NCBI GenBank assembly: GCA_013306675.1
Contig: JABLUY010000085.1
Span: 2,435-66,434, forward strand
Origin: Thraustochytrium sp. TN22
Taxonomy: Eukaryota > Sar > Bigyra > Thraustochytrida > Thraustochytriidae
Direction: 5' to 3'
DNA: 64,000 nt
A program made the position numbers and the translations under genes. Each line of letters begins with the position of its first letter. Position 1 is the first letter of the stretch. Of the stretch, positions 9,531 to 19,070 are shown in pieces. A model generated the notes under the pieces. That model searched no databases and was not told where the DNA came from. It saw only the letters and a list, made by a program, of their open reading frames with translations.

Positions 9531-11467
9531 AGCGAACGAGCTGCAACGCTGCGCGGGCAGCGGCGGCGCTGCTGCGCGGCGCTGCGTGCGTGCGTCGCCG
9601 CCGAGACGAGACACGGCGGCCGAGTTGCGCGCGGCGGCCGAGCGCCGCGCAATGACACGCATGCGCCGCTCGCTTCCCGCCTCGGGGCACCAGCCGGATC
9701 AGCTTGGAACCCACAGTAGCTGCTGGAAGCGCCGTCTCCGATCTCGGCCGCCAGCCTGCCGCGCCGGTGGCGACAGGCGTGGGAAAAACTTGCTTGTTAC
9801 CTTCACCGTTTGCACGCGCAGGCGCGCAGCCAGCCACCATCATGTCATCAGGAAGAAGAAGAAACACAGGCAGGCCAGGCCTGGCAGGCAGCTGAGCAGG
9901 CCATTCCTGAAGTCGCGCACGGCGAGCGGGGCCGCGGAGCACGACTCGGACGGAGGTGCCCGGACTCGAGAGAGGCCGAGGGCGCGAGCGCGCGGAGCGA
10001 GCAGGTGGGCGTCCGGCGAGCACGCGAGCGAGCAAGCGAGCAGCCGACCGAAGCTGGCCGCGGCGGACAAGCGCTCGTGGAGGGAGTGGCTGCGTTGTCT
10101 CCGAGCAGCGCGAGCAGATCATGGCATGTCCGTGACCAGAGCACGCCGCTGCGAGCAACGCCACGCCACGACGACTTCTGCGCGTTGGCTGCGCCGAGCG
10201 GCGAGAGGACCCACCCGGACGGGCTCCGCCACGCTCAGCCTGGCGTCAGGCTGTCAGCCACGCTGCGCGTGGGAGGGCCGCCCGTCATGATGACGCCAAG
10301 ACGCCTGCCGCCGTGCCGCGGCCTGCCGTGCCGCCGCAGTGGCGCGGCCTGATCTGCGACAACAGAGACGCGCGGGCCGCGGCTGCGCTGGCACTGGCAG
10401 GACAGCGCCGCGCTGCGCTTTGGTCGCCGCCGGGCCCAGCTTCGGGACTTGGCTCCCGCGGGGGTCGCCACGCGGCCCGCCCCCGGCCAGCGCGGCGGGC
10501 TGCGCCGGCTGCGCGCTGCAGCTGCTGCAGCGTTAGCCCTGGTTCTCTCGCAGGCCTGGCATAGCGGCCGTCGTGGTGGCTCCGGAGGGCGGGAGGAGGC
10601 CGAGGCCGGTGCCTGCGGCACGCTGCGAGCTCAGCACTGCAGGCTGCTCGCGAGCGTCTTTTCGTTCCTGACGAGCTGAGGACGGCTCGGGTAGGCTTGG
10701 CGGGCGCCGCTCAGCTCCCACGCGCGTCGGGCGGCTGGCTGGCCGGCTGGCTGGCTTAGCCTGGCCCTGGCTGGCCCGGGCACTGGCAGGATGGCGTGTG
10801 CCAGCCAGTGCTTTGGATGACTTGGCCTGCTATTGCGCACTGTGTGCAGGCAGTGAGAGAGGAGCGAGCCGCGATTAACCATGGCAACAAGACTTGGAAT
10901 GCCGCGCTCGCTTCCTTCTCTGTCAGGTTGGCGGCCGCCGTTGACCTTGGCCGTGAGTGCCGGGACTTGCAGTGCTGGCGGGTGTCAGTGGCAGGTTGTA
11001 CAGCTGCCGCAGCAAATAACGTGGCGAGCCGTAGAGCAGCAGCAGCAGAGCTGCCAGCGCAACCAAGTTGCATCCCGCGCGCGCGGTATGTCCCGTGAGT
11101 CGACCGTGTGACGCGGCGGTAATTAGTTAGTAACGGCCCGGTTCCGAGTCGTAGGATAGGACGGCCCGGCCAGGCCGAGCTAACGAACCGGTGCGCCTTC
11201 GGCGAGGCATCGGAGCGCCGTTGCACGGAGCGCAGATCACGTCACCGCTCGTTCAAACGTTGTCTGTCATGCTGCCATGTGCAAGATTGGCGCAAGACCC
11301 TTGTACCACGTGACAGTGAGTCAAACCGCAGCAGCCGCGTTTTTGCTGGCGTGACACGTGCAAGCTAGCTAGCTAGCTAGCGTATCCGTTGGAGACATGC
11401 CGGGTGTGCGCAGCGCATGACCGGCATGACCGTGTATCATGAACACTTGTGGCCGGCAGGCTCCGGG

Positions 11468-11547
11468 ACAGCAGGGCCACATTGATAGCGGCAATGTTGA
11501 GCAGGACACAGCAGGGCCACAACGATAGCGGCAATGTTGAGCAGGAC
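11468..11547 (+). repeat. 40-bp tandem duplication spanning the start codon of receptor 2
   Basis: Two 40-bp direct copies (11468-11507 and 11508-11547) differ at only a few bases. Each carries the segment GGCAATGTTGAGCAGGAC. The downstream copy supplies the true start (11534). The upstream copy gives an identical ATG at 11494 that is out of frame because 40 is not a multiple of three. Confidence 0.9.
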
Positions 11548-13918
11548 TGCCGCAGCGCTTCTCGTTGTTGCGCTCGCGTGCGGCGGGGCGACAGGTCTGC
11601 GCACGGACCCGTTGCAGGACTCGTGCGCGCGCGACGCGGCCAATTGCTGCTTCAGCGAGGACATCTGGCCCCGCTCCTCTGGAGAACGCTTTCGGTGCGA
11701 GCCGGACGAGACTGGCAACTACCCATGCAGCGTCAAAATTGGTGTCTGCTCATGGGCGGGATCCTTCGTCAATGCCTACGTGGTTAAAATCCTCATCGAG
11801 GAGTACCTCGGTTACCCGGTTGAGATCGTGGGTGATTTTAGCGACAACACAGGCATTGAACCGAACCAGCACACCGTGGACGACGAGGGCAACATCGTGT
11901 CGCCCAGCCTGTGGGACAACCTCGTCTCAGGCGTCTCCGATATCAACACGGAATTCTGGCCTTCGGGGCACGCGGACAATGTGCGCAAGTACATCCTGGA
12001 GGACGGCGACGTGGTCAGCGCAGGCGCCATTGGTCTCGAAGGCCGCATAGGCTGGTTTATGCCCTCCTCCGTGCTCGAGGCCGACCAGTCGCTCGAATAC
12101 TGGCGCACCCTGCTTGAGCCAGGCAAGGCGGAGCTCTTCAAGAATGTAAATGCGGAGATCCCTTGCTGCCAGGCCAACCCCGACTCGCAGAGTGCCGATA
12201 AGCTCCCCTGCATGGCGGCCGAGTCGCTGGGTGGCACTCCGGCCGCGTATGGTGGCCTCGCCACGCCCGACCTCTGCACCTCCGGCGCACAGCAAGACGT
12301 TGCCACGTACGGCGGCCGCTTCTTGGCCGGCTCGAGCACTTGGTCAGCCCACGACAAGCAGATCATCCGCAACCTCGAGCTCAATCTCACCGTCGAATAC
12401 GCCGTCTCAGAAGCCAAGATCATCAGCGAATTCCTCGACACAGAGACATCCGGGAACCCATTCATCGGCTACTTTTGGGCCCCCCACGGCCTCTTTCAGC
12501 TCATGAACCTGACCGAAGTCATGCTGCCCAAGCAGACCACCGAGTGCGTTGCCAAGATCGCCACGGGCGACGCCGACTGCGGTTATGCCACAGATGTCCT
12601 CACGGCCGTCTATTCTGCCGTCCTGCAGGAGGCCAAACCGGACGTTGCGCTCTTCATGGACGCCTTCAAGTACCGCTCCAATGATCAGCAGGAGGAGATG
12701 CTGCTCATGCAGATGCTCAACGCATCGCGCACCTTCAACGAGATCGCCTGCACCTGGCTCAAGGACAACCAAGACACCTACACAGACTGGACAACTGTCG
12801 TGAACCGCCAGTTCATGGACACCACATGGCGCGGCGAGACTCCCACCGCCACGGTCACGGCTTGCGAATGCGCCCTGGACGGCACGCGCGAGGTCGTGGC
12901 TCTCTTTGATGAGGGCTCTTCCGTCTACACGGCCTCCGGCCAGGTCTCCTTCGAGGTCGACCCCGACCCGTGCACCTCCGCGCGCAACGCGTCCATCTAC
13001 CACACTCGCTGGGCGAGCAAGGCGCTCGAGACCACCGTGGTCAAGACCATTGCGTGCGCCTACGTGCCCCTGGGTAGCCCCGAGCAGGGCTTCATCATCG
13101 CCATCGCCTGCATTGCTGTGGGCCTCCAGCTGGTCTGCGTTGGGGCACTGCTGCGCTTCCGCCGGCATCACGTCATCAAGACAGCCCGCATCAAGACGCT
13201 CTCGCTCCTGCTGATGGGCGCGGCGCTCATGAATACGGCCACTGTCTTCGAGATCGGCCAGCCGACGGCGCCCAAGTGCGCGCTGCGCTTCGCCTCCCTC
13301 CTCTTCGGCTTCGCCTTCTTCGTCGGCAGCCTCCTGCTCAAGCAGCTCACCATCACTGCGCTCATGCGCGCCAAGTACAAGCTTGACAAGCGTGGAGCGC
13401 AGCGCGCCACGCTCTTCATGCGCTTCGAGTTCATCTGCTGTAGCCTTGCGGCCGGCGCCTGCTTCGCGCTCTGGGCCGGCGTGGTGGGCTTCGAGCCTCT
13501 GCATGTGGAAGCTGATGTGGCCACCGGCGTCGAGGAGCTCGTGTGCCCGTCCGACACCACTCTACTCATGCTCATCATTGCCATCTGCTTCATGGCCATC
13601 CTCGTCTCGTGCGTCCTGGCGAACCAGACCAAGGGCTTCAAGGGTCTAATCTTCGGCGAGGCGCGCATCATGCTCGTGTCCAACTACAACGTGGCGCTTC
13701 TGAGCGCCTTTTCTCTCTTCGTCGTGCTCACGGACGGCACCAAGCCGACGCTCAAGGCCCTATTTGTCGCCACTGCCGTAGCCTTTTGCACCACCTTCTG
13801 CTCCATCATGGTGGTTGGCTCCCGCGCCTACGCTGCCTACCGGGACATGAAGACAGGAACCATCAGCGCGTCACGCGACTTGGCTTCCAGCGTCCCGACC
13901 ACCGTCCCAGAGACATGA
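11534..13918 (+). CDS. OpuAC-ectodomain seven-transmembrane receptor, copy 2
   Basis: 794 residues. The signal peptide is 1-21 (ends GGATG), then LRTDPLQDSCARDAANCCF opens the mature protein as in copies 3-5. The OpuAC-like lobes include VKIGVCSWAGSFVNAY (about 68-83), FWPSGH (about 143), GRIGWFMP (about 171) and YFWAPHGLF (about 315). The segment TWLKDNQDTYTDW matches the OpuAC C-terminal helix ending in W. A Cys-containing neck precedes the 7TM core (about 518-768) with KTLSLLLMGAALMN, KCALRFASLLFGF and LLLKQLTI. The tail is Ser/Thr-rich and short. The start was chosen because it gives the signal peptide; an identical upstream ATG is out of frame. The ectodomain resembles copy 4 most, yet parts of the core and the LLMQMLNASRTFNEIACTW block are almost the same DNA as copies 3 and 4. 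Confidence 0.87.
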   Translation: MLSRTAAALLVVALACGGATGLRTDPLQDSCARDAANCCFSEDIWPRSSGERFRCEPDETGNYPCSVKIGVCSWAGSFVNAYVVKILIEEYLGYPVEIVGDFSDNTGIEPNQHTVDDEGNIVSPSLWDNLVSGVSDINTEFWPSGHADNVRKYILEDGDVVSAGAIGLEGRIGWFMPSSVLEADQSLEYWRTLLEPGKAELFKNVNAEIPCCQANPDSQSADKLPCMAAESLGGTPAAYGGLATPDLCTSGAQQDVATYGGRFLAGSSTWSAHDKQIIRNLELNLTVEYAVSEAKIISEFLDTETSGNPFIGYFWAPHGLFQLMNLTEVMLPKQTTECVAKIATGDADCGYATDVLTAVYSAVLQEAKPDVALFMDAFKYRSNDQQEEMLLMQMLNASRTFNEIACTWLKDNQDTYTDWTTVVNRQFMDTTWRGETPTATVTACECALDGTREVVALFDEGSSVYTASGQVSFEVDPDPCTSARNASIYHTRWASKALETTVVKTIACAYVPLGSPEQGFIIAIACIAVGLQLVCVGALLRFRRHHVIKTARIKTLSLLLMGAALMNTATVFEIGQPTAPKCALRFASLLFGFAFFVGSLLLKQLTITALMRAKYKLDKRGAQRATLFMRFEFICCSLAAGACFALWAGVVGFEPLHVEADVATGVEELVCPSDTTLLMLIIAICFMAILVSCVLANQTKGFKGLIFGEARIMLVSNYNVALLSAFSLFVVLTDGTKPTLKALFVATAVAFCTTFCSIMVVGSRAYAAYRDMKTGTISASRDLASSVPTTVPET

Positions 13919-15084
13919 TTATTCTTTGGCACGCATCAAAATCAAAACCGAAGCTCTGTGTCGATGGTTGCGATCTGCTGTTTCGCTCGTGGGGTCTTAT
14001 CGAGACAAGAAGCAAGAAGCCGCTCATTGCGAGGTAACCGATTCCAAGTCTGCCGACAGGGTGAATGTGAATGCACTTTCAGGTTCCGAGCCTGCTACCC
14101 AACGCCGCGACGGGCATCGGAATTGGAGCTTGCTCACTTGCTCGCTCGTTGTGGCAACTTGACAAAATGGCGCCGGTCATGCCCTTCTACTTGACCTTTG
14201 CGGTTTCTGGTACGTGGAACGCGTACTACGGGCGGCGCGGCGGCGGCACTGGTCAACACGGTTACCACGGGCTACGACGGGTTATCCCACCACTGATTCG
14301 AGGTGGTACCACCACCTTGTTCCCGGGGCAGTGGTACTGGTACCATGGTACCTGGTACCCAACCACTACCAGTACCAAGGCACTCGGCCCAACGGTAAAA
14401 AGAGAAAGTGAGGAAGAGAGAAATCGTATGACGCTATTCTGAGTCAAGCGTACCTCGAGTTCCGGCTGCTTTTGATGCGCCTTGAGTCCGTGAAGTTCAC
14501 TATCTTACACCTGGCCGCCCGACTTCTGCATGACGCGATGGCTCAGATCCGCTTGCTCGCTATCGCGCTGTCGGAGCCTCTCCTGCCCCGAAAACCGCCT
14601 ACGACTAGACTAGCTCTAGCCTGCGCTGCAGACAGCAACAAGGTCCGGGAACGAGGCGATCTCTCCACTCCGCTCGCAAAAGAGCTTCGTGCTTCCTCCC
14701 ACGGGAGCGGACCAAAGGTCCAGCAAAGACAATGGCACTATGGTGCCGTCGAACGCCGCCAAAGCCGGAACGCAGCCTCACCGTTGGAGCGAGCTGCTCG
14801 CGACGCGTGTCGACAACGCGACCGTCCTTGTTGGCAGCGTCCTCGTGTTTGGAAGGAGCCGGGAGGATGCTTCCAATACACCGCTGTTCAAAGAATGGGA
14901 ATCAGGCAGCACTCGAGGTGACCTAATATCACCGTCCCTCTGCTTCGGGCCGGGCCGGCCACATCCTCATGACTCGGACGGCCCAACAAAACAAGCCGAG
15001 GCACGAGCCACAGGCGCACGCACCTCGATCCTACCGGAGCTCGCAAAGTCCGAATAGCGTGACTGCGCTCGTGCAAGTCCGCGA
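13919..15084. other. Intergenic between receptors 2 and 3
   Basis: No supportable gene. The notable feature is a nested palindrome block at 14300-14380 built on GGTACC and ACCACC motifs, with a perfect 14-bp palindrome at 14339-14352. Confidence 0.5.
14300..14380. repeat. Nested inverted repeat rich in GGTACC
   Basis: The centre GGTACCATGGTACC (14339-14352) is a perfect palindrome. On either side GTGGTACTGG and CCACTACCAGTACC can pair, so the block could fold as a hairpin or cruciform. A shorter relative (GTACCATGGTAC) lies at 17502-17513, just downstream of receptor 3. Confidence 0.7.
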
Positions 15085-17496
15085 ATGGCGCTCATCATGC
15101 ATAAGCTGTTCGTCCTCCTGGCGCTGGTGCCCTGGGCCACCGCCGTACGCACGGACCCTCTCCAGGACTCGTGCGCACGTGACGCAGCCAACTGCTGCTT
15201 CAGCGAGGACACGTGGCCACGCCACACAAGTCGCCGGTTCCGCTGCGAACCGGACGACGATGGCAGCTACCCATGCAGTGTCAAAATCGCAATTTGCTCG
15301 TGGGCAGGCTCCTTCGTCAATGCCTACGTGGTGAAGATCCTCATCGAGGAGTACCTAGGCTACCCAGTAGAGATCAGGGCCGACTTCAGCGACTTTACGG
15401 GCCTCTCGTCCGAGAAGGGCTTCACGGACGCCGATGGCGTGGTGACGCCAAGCTACTGGGACGAGCTCGTTTCGGGCATCTCCGACATCAACACGGAAGT
15501 CTGGCCCTCAGGTGCGTCAGAAAAGGTGCGCAAGTACATCCTGGAGGACAGCAACGTCATTAGTGCTGGCGGTAATGGCCTTGAGGGCCGCATTGGTTGG
15601 TTCATGCCCTCTTCCGCTCTCCGAGCGGATCCATCGCTCGAGTACTGGCGCACCTTGCTCGAGCCGGGCAAAGCGGAGCTCTTTGAAAATCCACAGGTCG
15701 AGATTCCGTGCTGCCAGAGCGCCGCTGACGCGCAAAGCATCGACAAGCTACCCTGCATGGCGGCCGAGTCGCTGGGCGGCACCCCGGCCGCCAACGGCGG
15801 CCTCGCCACGCCCGACCTCTGCGTTGCGGGCGCGCAGCAAAATGTCTCCACCTACGGAGGGCGCTTTCTGACCGGCTCGAGTAGTTGGGGTGCTCACGAC
15901 GACCAAATCATCCGCAACCTCGATCTAAACTTCACCGTTGAGTACGCTGTCTACGAAAGCAAGCTCATCGGCGAGCTCGTCAACGCTGACACGTCCGGAG
16001 AGCCGCTCATCGCCTACTTCTGGGCGCCTCACGGACTCTTCCAGCTCATGAACCTGACCGAGGTCATCCTGCCCAAGCAAACCACCGAGTGCGCCGCCAA
16101 GATCGCCACGGGTGACGCCGATTGCGGCTACGCTGCCGAGTTCCTCATATCCATATATTCGACAAGTCTTCAGGAGGCCAAGCCGGATGTTGCGCTCTTT
16201 ATGGACGCCTTTGCGTATCGGTCCAACGATCAGCAGGAGGAGATGCTGCTCATGCAGATGCTCAACGCATCGCGCACCTTCAACGAGATCGCCTGCACCT
16301 GGCTCAAGGACAATCAAGACACCTACACAGACTGGACGGAGGTCGTAGACCGCCAGTTCGAGGACACCACGTGGCGCGGCGAGTCGCTCACCACCACGAG
16401 TATGGCCTGCGAGTGCGCACTGGACGGCACGCGCGAGGTCGTGGCGCTCTACGACGAGAGCTCGTCCGTCTACACGGCCTCGGGCCTGGTCACCTTCGAG
16501 GTCGACCCGAATCCGTGCACAACCGCGCGCAACGCGTCCATCTACCACACTCGCTGGGCGAGCCACGCGCTCGAGACCACTGTGATCAAGACCATCGCGT
16601 GCGCCTACGTACCTGAGGGCAGCCTTGAGCAGGTTGCCATCACCGTCATCGCCTCCATCGCCCTGGGCGTCCTGCTGATCTGCTTTGCGGCACTGCTGCG
16701 CTTCCGCAAGCACCAGGTCGTTCGAACTGCCCGCATCAAGACGCTCACGCTCCTGCTGGGGGGCGCGGCGCTCATGAATGCGGCCTCCGTCTTCGAGATC
16801 GGCCAGCCGACCGCGCCCAAGTGCGCGCTGCGCTTCGCCTCCCTCCTCTTCGGCTTCGCCTTCTTCGTCGGCAGCCTCCTGCTCAAGCAGCTCACCATCA
16901 CTGCGCTCATGCGCGCCAAGTACAAGCTTGACAAGCGTGGAGCGCAGCGCGCCACGCTCTTCATGCGCTTCGAGTTCATCTGCTGTAGCCTCGCGGCTGG
17001 CGCCTGCTTCGCGCTCTGGGCCGGCGTGGTGGGCTTCGAGCCTCTGCACGTGGAGGCCGACGCGACTACCGGCGTCCAGGAGCTCGTGTGTCCGTCCGAC
17101 ACCACTCTACTCATGCTCATCATTGCCATCTGCTTCATGGCCATCCTCGTCTCGTGCGTCCTGGCGAACCAGACCAAGGGCTTCAAGGGTCTAGTCTTTG
17201 GCGAGGCGCGCATCATGCTGGTGTCCAACTACAACGTGGCGCTCCTGAGCGCCTTTTCCCTCTTTGTCGTGCTCACGGATGGCACCAAGCCGACGCTCAA
17301 GGCTCTCTTTGTGGCCTTTGCTGTGGCCTTTTGCACCATATTTTGCTCCATCATGGTGGTTGGCTCCCGCGTCTACGCTGCGCACCGCGGCATGAAGGTT
17401 GGGACGGTCAACACCAGGACGGCCACGTCGAACCCCAGCATCCCGACGTCCAACTTCACGGAGTCCAAGCCACCCGCAGGATTGCAAGTCCGTTAA
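15085..17496 (+). CDS. OpuAC-ectodomain seven-transmembrane receptor, copy 3
   Basis: 803 residues. The signal peptide is about 1-20 (LFVLLALVPWATA), followed by VRTDPLQDSCARDAANCCF. OpuAC-like lobes occupy about 60-430 and the 7TM core about 515-765. It diverges from copies 2 and 4 in one ligand-lobe stretch (FTGLSSEKGFTDADGVV, then WPSGASEKVRKYI in place of WPSGHADNVRKYI), which may alter ligand choice. From 17101 to about 17370 its DNA differs from copy 4 at only two positions, both silent, although the flanking intergenic sequences are unrelated. The C-terminal tail (VNTRTATSNPSIPTSNFTES) is specific to this copy. An ATG at 15097 would be an alternative start inside the signal peptide. 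Confidence 0.87.
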   Translation: MALIMHKLFVLLALVPWATAVRTDPLQDSCARDAANCCFSEDTWPRHTSRRFRCEPDDDGSYPCSVKIAICSWAGSFVNAYVVKILIEEYLGYPVEIRADFSDFTGLSSEKGFTDADGVVTPSYWDELVSGISDINTEVWPSGASEKVRKYILEDSNVISAGGNGLEGRIGWFMPSSALRADPSLEYWRTLLEPGKAELFENPQVEIPCCQSAADAQSIDKLPCMAAESLGGTPAANGGLATPDLCVAGAQQNVSTYGGRFLTGSSSWGAHDDQIIRNLDLNFTVEYAVYESKLIGELVNADTSGEPLIAYFWAPHGLFQLMNLTEVILPKQTTECAAKIATGDADCGYAAEFLISIYSTSLQEAKPDVALFMDAFAYRSNDQQEEMLLMQMLNASRTFNEIACTWLKDNQDTYTDWTEVVDRQFEDTTWRGESLTTTSMACECALDGTREVVALYDESSSVYTASGLVTFEVDPNPCTTARNASIYHTRWASHALETTVIKTIACAYVPEGSLEQVAITVIASIALGVLLICFAALLRFRKHQVVRTARIKTLTLLLGGAALMNAASVFEIGQPTAPKCALRFASLLFGFAFFVGSLLLKQLTITALMRAKYKLDKRGAQRATLFMRFEFICCSLAAGACFALWAGVVGFEPLHVEADATTGVQELVCPSDTTLLMLIIAICFMAILVSCVLANQTKGFKGLVFGEARIMLVSNYNVALLSAFSLFVVLTDGTKPTLKALFVAFAVAFCTIFCSIMVVGSRVYAAHRGMKVGTVNTRTATSNPSIPTSNFTESKPPAGLQVR

Positions 17497-19070
17497 CGAA
17501 CGTACCATGGTACCATACCACCAAAAAGAAAAGACAAAATTGAGAGTCACGACCAACCCACATGGCTTCGGAGGCACGAGGCGAAGTTGAACAGCAGGGA
17601 GAGGATGAATGAGCAACCCGCACATTCGAGAGCAGTTTCTTTTCTTTCCTCTTTTTTTTCGGTCATGCAGTGGTGCGAGCTGGCCGGTGAGACGCCAGCT
17701 TGTGGCTGCACAAGAGCCCCCCCCCCCCTAACCCCGATGACCCGACCGGCGACTGCTTCGCTCGGCGGTCCTTGCTTGCGGACGAATGGTGTGAGCCTGA
17801 GCGAACTTCATCCTGAGCGAACTTCATCAAGGGCTCGGAAGCTGACCCGTCCCTGGAGTCCGAGTCCGCCGAGTCCGGGTCCGGACCCACGGTCCCACGC
17901 GTATGCCATCATGCCACCATGCCACACCGTGACCGCAGTGCAGGCTTCTCCCATATCCGCCGCCACCCAGTGTCGTCAAATTCGTGTCCCATGTCAAGCC
18001 TCCAAGGCAATGCCGCAATGGACAATGGGCGTTCCTTCTTCAACCTTCTGAGCAGTGCGCCGCCCGGCCCGCTGCGACGGCGATTCTCTAGCTAGTAGGT
18101 AGCTAGGGAGGTAGGTAGCTACTAGCGCGGCTCCGAGCTTTCGATCTTCCGATCAAGCAACGGCCAGCCTGGGGAGCTAGCTGGCAGTTGCTGTGCTGCA
18201 GTGTGCTACACTGGCAGTCCGTACCCCCGCGGACCATTTTCAAGCCTCGATCCAACCTGCTGGCCGCCGCGCCGCGCGTTCCGCAGCTTTGTCGACGTCA
18301 AACGAGGAGCCACATGGCGAAAGTGGGGCTCAGGCGCTTACCAGTTTTCGCGACGAAACGAACCGAAGCAGACCCAACCGACATGGGGCTCGCAGGCTCC
18401 CTTCCCTCTCTGTCGGTTCCTCGCATCAGCGGCACTCCTGCAAACGGCGCAACGGCGTCGACTGAGCCTGTCGGCAGTAGCAACGCATCTACCAGCTGCG
18501 GCGACGGTGACGGACGGTCCACCTGCAGAACGAAAGCGAACCAGCTTTCGGCCTCCGCAGAAAACCGCCACCACGTCCTCGCGCTTCGAATGTGAGGCGC
18601 AGCGCAATGCGGTCTGTCGCTACCCAGGGCGGATGGCAATGGCACGATGCGGCTTGACCCTGCTCAGGCTAGCTGGATTCACATCAGCCAGCCTGGACGA
18701 GCAGTCTTCTCATCATCCGTTTTCCTGGAAGGAAGCGGTGCTCGAAGCCGCGTCGCCATCTTGTTCAAAGTGAAAGAACGAATCAGGAAGAGAAAGGACA
18801 GGACGCGAAGACTGAGGACTGGCTCGACCCGTGCGGAAAAAAAAGAACTCTCGGCGTTAGGACTTTTTCCGATGCTTGCATCCCACCCGAACGGCTTCAA
18901 GCTTCTGCGGCTGAGCTCCGGTCGACCTCCCTTGAAGGAGACAAGACCAGACATGTCGTACGTATCTGCGCGACCCGCCACCGCGTGGAGGCTCGCTTTG
19001 CACGCTTCTTAGGTAGCGAGTGAGGCAGGCAGAATCGCAAACCTGCTTGACGCTTGTCGCTGGTCAAGAA
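17497..19070. other. Intergenic between receptors 3 and 4
   Basis: No supportable gene. It holds a GTACCATGGTAC palindrome (17502-17513), a C10-type homopolymer near 17710 and a CTAG/GTAG-rich palindromic run at 18090-18125. Confidence 0.5.

Larger units (their letters stand above)
7930..11467. other. 3.5-kb divergent intergenic region between receptors 1 and 2
   Basis: Very GC-rich sequence between two divergently transcribed receptors. It contains pentamer microsatellites (7955-7990, and CTCGC repeats 8019-8042), CTAG/AGCT runs (8817-8838, 11364-11382) and a GCATGC tandem repeat (9506-9530). Long open frames exist on both strands but are Arg/Ala/Pro-rich, overlap each other and show no domain, as expected by chance at this GC content. 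Confidence 0.5.

Noticed and set aside
9292-10290. 332-codon plus-strand frame between receptors 1 and 2
   Set aside because: Contains the GCATGC repeat translated as Arg-Met repeats, no recognisable protein features.
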